From JACCXE01 sp963718605 (GTDB lineage: Bacteria; Actinomycetota; Acidimicrobiia; Acidimicrobiales; JACCXE01): DNA of 64,000 bases. Under the pieces are notes generated by a model. The model was not told the origin of the DNA, did no database searches, and worked only from the letters and a program-made list of their open reading frames with translations. Shown piece after piece: positions 60,684-64,000 of this stretch. The stretch's first letter is position 1. Each line of letters opens with the position of its first letter. Made by a program: the position numbers and the translations under genes. The stretch lies in contig OY970363.1 in NCBI GenBank assembly GCA_963718605.1, positions 1,240,001 to 1,304,000 of the forward strand, in the 5' to 3' direction.

Positions 60684-61226
60684 ATGCCTCTACGCGCGCT
60701 CACGGTCTATTGCGGGTCGAGCATGGGCGCCGACGCCCGTCACCGCGACACCGCGGCTGTGCTCGGGGCGGCGCTCGCGTTCAACGACATCGAACTCGTC
60801 TACGGCGGCGGACACGTCGGCTTGATGGGTGTCGTCGCCGACGCGGCACTGGCGAACGGCGGACGGGTCACCGGCGTGATCACGCAGTCGCTGCTGTACG
60901 CCGAGGTCGGCCACGGCAACGTCACCGAACTGATCACGGTCGACACGATGCACGAGCGCAAGCTGCTGATGAGCGAGCGCGCCGACGCATTCGTAATGCT
61001 TCCCGGCGGTTACGGGACGCTCGACGAATTCTTCGAAGCGGTCACGTGGACGCAACTCGGCATCCACGCCAAGCCGTGCACCGTGCTCGATCCGACCGGT
61101 TACTACGACGGGCTCATGGAGTTCGTCGACCGGTCCGTCGACGCCGGATTCGTCAGCGCGAAAAACCGCGCGTTGATTACGCGCTTCGCGTCCGTCGACG
61201 AACTACTTGGCGCGCTTCAAGCCTGA
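60684..61226 (+). CDS. LOG family (TIGR00730) Rossmann protein
   Basis: 180 residues. TVYCGSSMGADARHRDTAAV, VYGGGHVGLMGVVADAAL, MHERKLLMSERADAFVMLPG and PGGYGTLDEFFEAVTW are the signature of LOG proteins, which release adenine from AMP or act as cytokinin riboside phosphate phosphoribohydrolases. The ATG at 60684 begins the conserved core. The last 24 bases overlap the convergent metallophosphoesterase gene. Confidence 0.93.
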   Translation: MPLRALTVYCGSSMGADARHRDTAAVLGAALAFNDIELVYGGGHVGLMGVVADAALANGGRVTGVITQSLLYAEVGHGNVTELITVDTMHERKLLMSERADAFVMLPGGYGTLDEFFEAVTWTQLGIHAKPCTVLDPTGYYDGLMEFVDRSVDAGFVSAKNRALITRFASVDELLGALQA

Positions 61227-62687
61227 GAGGTCGCGCTTGACGACCACGTTGCGGTCCGAGGCGTTGCCGAACGAGTAGGTGGGCCACGTGCCGAAAACCT
61301 CGGGGCGGCTGCGTTCGGTCCATTCTTGCGCCGCGAGATCCCGGTATTTGTAGAAGTTCATCGCATAACCGCCCTCGTGAATACGCACGAGCGAGAAGCC
61401 GCCCGGATACTCCTTGGCTGCCGCGACCTCCTGGAACATCACGCGCGGCGCCGCCAGAGACACGGCGCGCTTGTTGCGGTGCGTGTGCCCGGCGTGATGC
61501 AAGAACACGCCCGCCGCCTGCTTGTACCAAGCGGTGAGTTGCTTGGCCTGTGCCGGCTTCATGCCATACGCCACCGGCGGTACAGCATTCGACGTTGCGT
61601 CGAGCACCACGGGATGATGGCCGAACACGAGGGTCGGCCGGTCTTTGTCCTTGAACAGCTCGCGGCCGATGAAGGTCATTTGGGCGCCGCTGAGCTTGCT
61701 GTCTCGGCCGGCGCCCGTCGTGTCGTACGTGTCGATGCCGATGATGCGCATGCCGAACTTCTCGGTGGCGAACCATGCGGGCGCGCCCGGGTCGAACGTG
61801 TCGTGAAAACAGTCGTGGAGCGTGTCGCTATGCGGATAGCGCGAACACCCCTTCGTCGTGTCGCCCGCGTGGGGGCGATCATGGTTGCCGCGCGCCACGA
61901 AGTAGTCGCTGCGATGGGTGCCGAACTGGTCGAGGAAGTGCTTCGCGCTGTGCACGTCGACTTGGGCGGCCTCGCTCGATATGTCACCGGCGGCCAGCAA
62001 GACGTTGGCGCCGCGCTCGCGGGTTTCGCGTGCCAGCGCCGCCGCCATGATCTCGGGATACGGACGCTTGCCGGGCTCTTGCTCGATGCCCGGCGGGAGG
62101 CCAATGCCCTGCTGCGTGGTGATCAGTCCGGCGGTTTTCTCACCGAGGTGCAGGTCGTTGCACAACGCGATCGTGAACAGGTGACGACCCTCGGGTGGCT
62201 GCGGCGTCGTGAACACGAGCGACGACGGCCCCACGTGCAACGCCGACGTTCCGACCGGTCCGCTCACGCTCGAGATAGTGGGCAGTGCAACCACACCATT
62301 GGACTTCGCCACGCATACGTAGGTCTGGCCCGGCTCAAGCCCGCGGATCTCGACGTAGTGATACGGCGAGGCCTTCGTGTCGTGATGGATCGGGCGGGGT
62401 GCGCTACCGAGCGGGGACAACAGCACCTCGGTATCGGCGGGCATCGGGGCAAGGCGGCCGAACTGATCGGGGCGCGTCGGGTCGCCGGTGAACCACGTGA
62501 TGATCGCGGACGTCTCGGTCACCGTGACCAGCTCGAGGTTGATCGGCAACGCCGGGTTGCCGGCGACGCTGCGCGTCAACCCGTACGCCCGCGGCACGTC
62601 CACCAAGTTCGCGACGACCGGTGTCGCGGCCACGAGCGCGCTCCACTGCAAGAGCTGGCGACGCGTGAAGTGACAGCAGGGGCGCAT
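61203..62687 (-). CDS. Tat-exported metallophosphoesterase
   Basis: 494 residues. Twin-Arg signal TRRQLLQWSALVAATPVVA, an N-terminal fibronectin/purple-phosphatase-like beta domain (about 60-180), then a calcineurin-like phosphoesterase with NDLHLGEKT, LLAAGDISSEA, VARGNHDRPH, LVFGHHPVV and HHAGHTHRNK as metal ligands. Acts outside the membrane on a phosphate ester. ATG 62687 starts just before the Tat signal; an in-frame extension upstream is unlikely. Downstream of PhyH copy 6 by 13 nt. Confidence 0.9.
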   Translation of the reverse strand: MRPCCHFTRRQLLQWSALVAATPVVANLVDVPRAYGLTRSVAGNPALPINLELVTVTETSAIITWFTGDPTRPDQFGRLAPMPADTEVLLSPLGSAPRPIHHDTKASPYHYVEIRGLEPGQTYVCVAKSNGVVALPTISSVSGPVGTSALHVGPSSLVFTTPQPPEGRHLFTIALCNDLHLGEKTAGLITTQQGIGLPPGIEQEPGKRPYPEIMAAALARETRERGANVLLAAGDISSEAAQVDVHSAKHFLDQFGTHRSDYFVARGNHDRPHAGDTTKGCSRYPHSDTLHDCFHDTFDPGAPAWFATEKFGMRIIGIDTYDTTGAGRDSKLSGAQMTFIGRELFKDKDRPTLVFGHHPVVLDATSNAVPPVAYGMKPAQAKQLTAWYKQAAGVFLHHAGHTHRNKRAVSLAAPRVMFQEVAAAKEYPGGFSLVRIHEGGYAMNFYKYRDLAAQEWTERSRPEVFGTWPTYSFGNASDRNVVVKRDLSGLKRAK

Positions 62688-62700
62688 AGGGGAAGGAGAG

Positions 62701-63549
62701 TTAGACCGGGACCCCGCCGCGCAGCACAGGAAACTGGCGATCGGGGTTGTCACATTCTTCGCTGCCGGTCGGCTCTGCACCTGCCTGCCAGTCGCCCAGC
62801 ACGCGCTGCATGCCCACTCGCCCGTATTGCACGATGTACGCCTTGCGCGGCTCGTCGGTCAGGTTGGGCCCGGTCTGATGGGGCGTAAGGGACGAGAACA
62901 CCACCGCCCCACCCGCGGGCACTTCGGCCGGGACTGCGCCCTCGACCTCGTCGAGGCATTGCCAGCCGATCGGGTCAACCCAGCGGTGCAGCATCGTGCC
63001 GTGCCGGAAGGCGCCGGGCAGCACCCACGGGCAGCCGTTGTCAACGGTCGCGCCGTTCAATGACACCCAGCACGTGAGGTAGTGCTGCGGGTTCGTGAAC
63101 GTGTAGCCGGTGTCCTGATGCCACGGAAACGCGCGCGGCTTCTCGGGCTTCTTGTAGACCGCCTGGTCCCAATAGAGGTTCACGTCGGGTCCCAACAGTT
63201 CGTTGCACAGGCCGACGAGCTTGGGGTGCTTCACAAACTGCTTGGCGGCGTCGCTCCGCATCACGCAGTGCGCCGTGAAGGTGATCGCGCCGGATTCGGC
63301 GATGTTGAAGCGACCGTCCTCCTGCTTCTGAAGGAAACGGTCCATCTTGGCCTCGAGGGCGTCGAGCTCGGCGACGACGGGTGCCAGTTCGGCGGCGGTC
63401 GCGATGTCAGGCACCACCACGAAGCCGTCGCGCGCGAAGTGTGCGCGCTGCGCGTCAGTGAGTACCGAAGGCGCGGCCGCGGGCAACTCGAACGAGAACC
63501 CGTCGTTCCATGGATGAATTTCGGCCCCAGCCGGCAGCGTCGCTGTCAC
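62701..63549 (-). CDS. Phytanoyl-CoA dioxygenase (PhyH) family protein, copy 6
   Basis: Fe(II)/2-oxoglutarate oxygenase of 282 residues. FPWHQDTGYTFTNP (iron His and Asp), NGCPWVLPGAFRHG, FSSLTPHQTGPNLTD (second His) and an Arg in EPRKAYIVQY. The start is GTG 63549, whose G is the last base of operator S4, exactly as in PhyH copy 1. A longer frame upstream lies in the next gene and is ignored. By operator it belongs to the TetR regulon of 4963-5550, 58 kb away. Confidence 0.9.
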   Translation of the reverse strand: MTATLPAGAEIHPWNDGFSFELPAAAPSVLTDAQRAHFARDGFVVVPDIATAAELAPVVAELDALEAKMDRFLQKQEDGRFNIAESGAITFTAHCVMRSDAAKQFVKHPKLVGLCNELLGPDVNLYWDQAVYKKPEKPRAFPWHQDTGYTFTNPQHYLTCWVSLNGATVDNGCPWVLPGAFRHGTMLHRWVDPIGWQCLDEVEGAVPAEVPAGGAVVFSSLTPHQTGPNLTDEPRKAYIVQYGRVGMQRVLGDWQAGAEPTGSEECDNPDRQFPVLRGGVPV

Positions 63550-63567
63550 AGATACCCAGGGTATTAG
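63549..63567 (-). promoter_or_regulatory. Operator/-10 box S4 upstream of PhyH copy 6
   Basis: Reads CTAATACC-CTG-GGTATCTG on the minus strand; TACCCT is the -10-like hexamer. It overlaps the stop of the isomerase gene (63564-63566), so PhyH copy 6 has its own promoter inside the junction of two same-strand genes. Confidence 0.7.
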
Positions 63568-64000
63568 ACGGCCCAGTGCGAACGCAGGTGGCCCACGACC
63601 CACTCGCAGATGTCGTCGAGATCGGCGGTGCCCGCGGGTGCGTACGGCGGCGGACCGAACTCGGGCACGACCGTCAACACGTCGGCCTCGCTCGCGCTCC
63701 TGATCTGGTCCCAGAAACCGACGAACGCGTTGAGTGCGGGCTCGGCTTCGGCCGCGCGCGGGTCGGCGACCTGGGGCATCTCGGGCGTGCCGATGCGCGC
63801 GTCGATATGCAAGGTGCGCGGCGCGCACCGTTCGAGGATGTCGCCTTCCCACTCGAGATAACGCTCAGCGACCAACACGTAATGGCTGTAGTCCGACGCG
63901 AGCCAGATGTCGGGGAAGCGATCGAGCACGCGGGCTGCCACCCAGGGGCTGTAAAGGATGCAACCGCGATGCGATTCGTGTGCGAAGCGAAGACCCGAGT
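63564..64000 (-). CDS. Sugar phosphate isomerase/epimerase-like TIM-barrel protein, 5' end outside window
   Basis: The last 145 residues of an AP-endonuclease-2/xylose-isomerase-like barrel, open to the window edge. Early LRFAHESHRGCILYSP carries the metal-binding Glu and His; IWLASDYSHYV and TLHIDARIG follow, with Asp and His in the usual places; the end is a helical tail (TADLDDICEWVVGHLRSHW). Such enzymes isomerise sugars, inosose or related compounds. Ends inside operator S4 and precedes PhyH copy 6, linking sugar chemistry with the PhyH set. Confidence 0.8.
   Translation of the reverse strand, partial: SGLRFAHESHRGCILYSPWVAARVLDRFPDIWLASDYSHYVLVAERYLEWEGDILERCAPRTLHIDARIGTPEMPQVADPRAAEAEPALNAFVGFWDQIRSASEADVLTVVPEFGPPPYAPAGTADLDDICEWVVGHLRSHWAV

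Overview
The window is a 64 kb piece of a high-GC, densely coded bacterial chromosome. Genes often overlap by 4 bases (ATGA or GTGA), many starts are GTG or TTG, and several genes appear to be leaderless, with a TANNNT -10 box 6-12 nt before the start codon. The gene content fits an actinobacterium: many TetR regulators, an LLM flavin oxidoreductase, acyl-CoA and SCP2/thiolase enzymes, a long PutA, a DUF2236/ABC1 pair and an RsbU/RsbV-like pair. I lean towards class Acidimicrobiia, but that is inference and no rRNA or other marker gene is present. I see no phage, IS element, CRISPR array or tRNA.

Layout. 1-3.3 kb: partial amidase, TetR and a divergent flavin amine oxidase with a palindromic operator. 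3.3-10.6 kb: a TetR-centred catabolic cluster with four phytanoyl-CoA dioxygenase (PhyH) paralogues, a GH172 (DUF2961) glycosidase, an alpha/beta hydrolase and an LLM monooxygenase. 10.7-13.7 kb: SCP2, thiolase, thioesterase and TetR operon. 13.8-20 kb: branched-chain amino acid type ABC transporter with an unknown anchored secreted protein. 20-22.8 kb: polar amino acid ABC transporter. 22.9-23.5 kb: VapBC-type toxin-antitoxin pair. 23.5-25.2 kb: enoyl-CoA hydratase and a fifth PhyH. 25.1-31.1 kb: arginine/ornithine/proline to glutamate operon (DDAH-like hydrolase, rocD, putA) with a divergent Lrp regulator. 31.2-37 kb: lipoprotein, DUF2236 protein, ABC1 kinase, aldehyde dehydrogenase and AMP ligase, the last four broken by seven single-base frameshifts. 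37.1-39 kb: TetR and a ferritin-like diiron protein. 39-45.1 kb: envelope polysaccharide genes. 45.3-51.4 kb: gltBD. 51.4-55.9 kb: class V aminotransferase, STAS, SpoIIE-type phosphatase, DUF1003, phospholipase D-like and DinB proteins. 55.9-61.2 kb: P450, SDR, quinone reductase, hydrolase, enoyl-CoA hydratase and LOG protein. 61.2-64 kb: metallophosphoesterase, sixth PhyH and a partial TIM-barrel isomerase.

The most interesting signal is a shared operator/promoter. Four genes (three PhyH and the GH172 gene) begin 0-3 nt after a near-palindrome of the form GATACC-N3-GGTATC, and the left half plus spacer of each copy reads TACCNT, a -10 box. The TetR gene at 4963-5550 sits between two of the copies, and a fourth copy lies 58 kb away at 63549-63567. 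This looks like a local regulon for breaking down one glycosylated or esterified substrate.

A second signal is a set of near-perfect long hairpins of about 47-56 nt. Three sit at gene ends as terminators, but two lie in frame inside putA and add about 17-19 residues each.

Single-base indels, mostly at short homopolymers, break seven genes and are concentrated at 32.5-35.9 kb. They look like consensus errors rather than decay.
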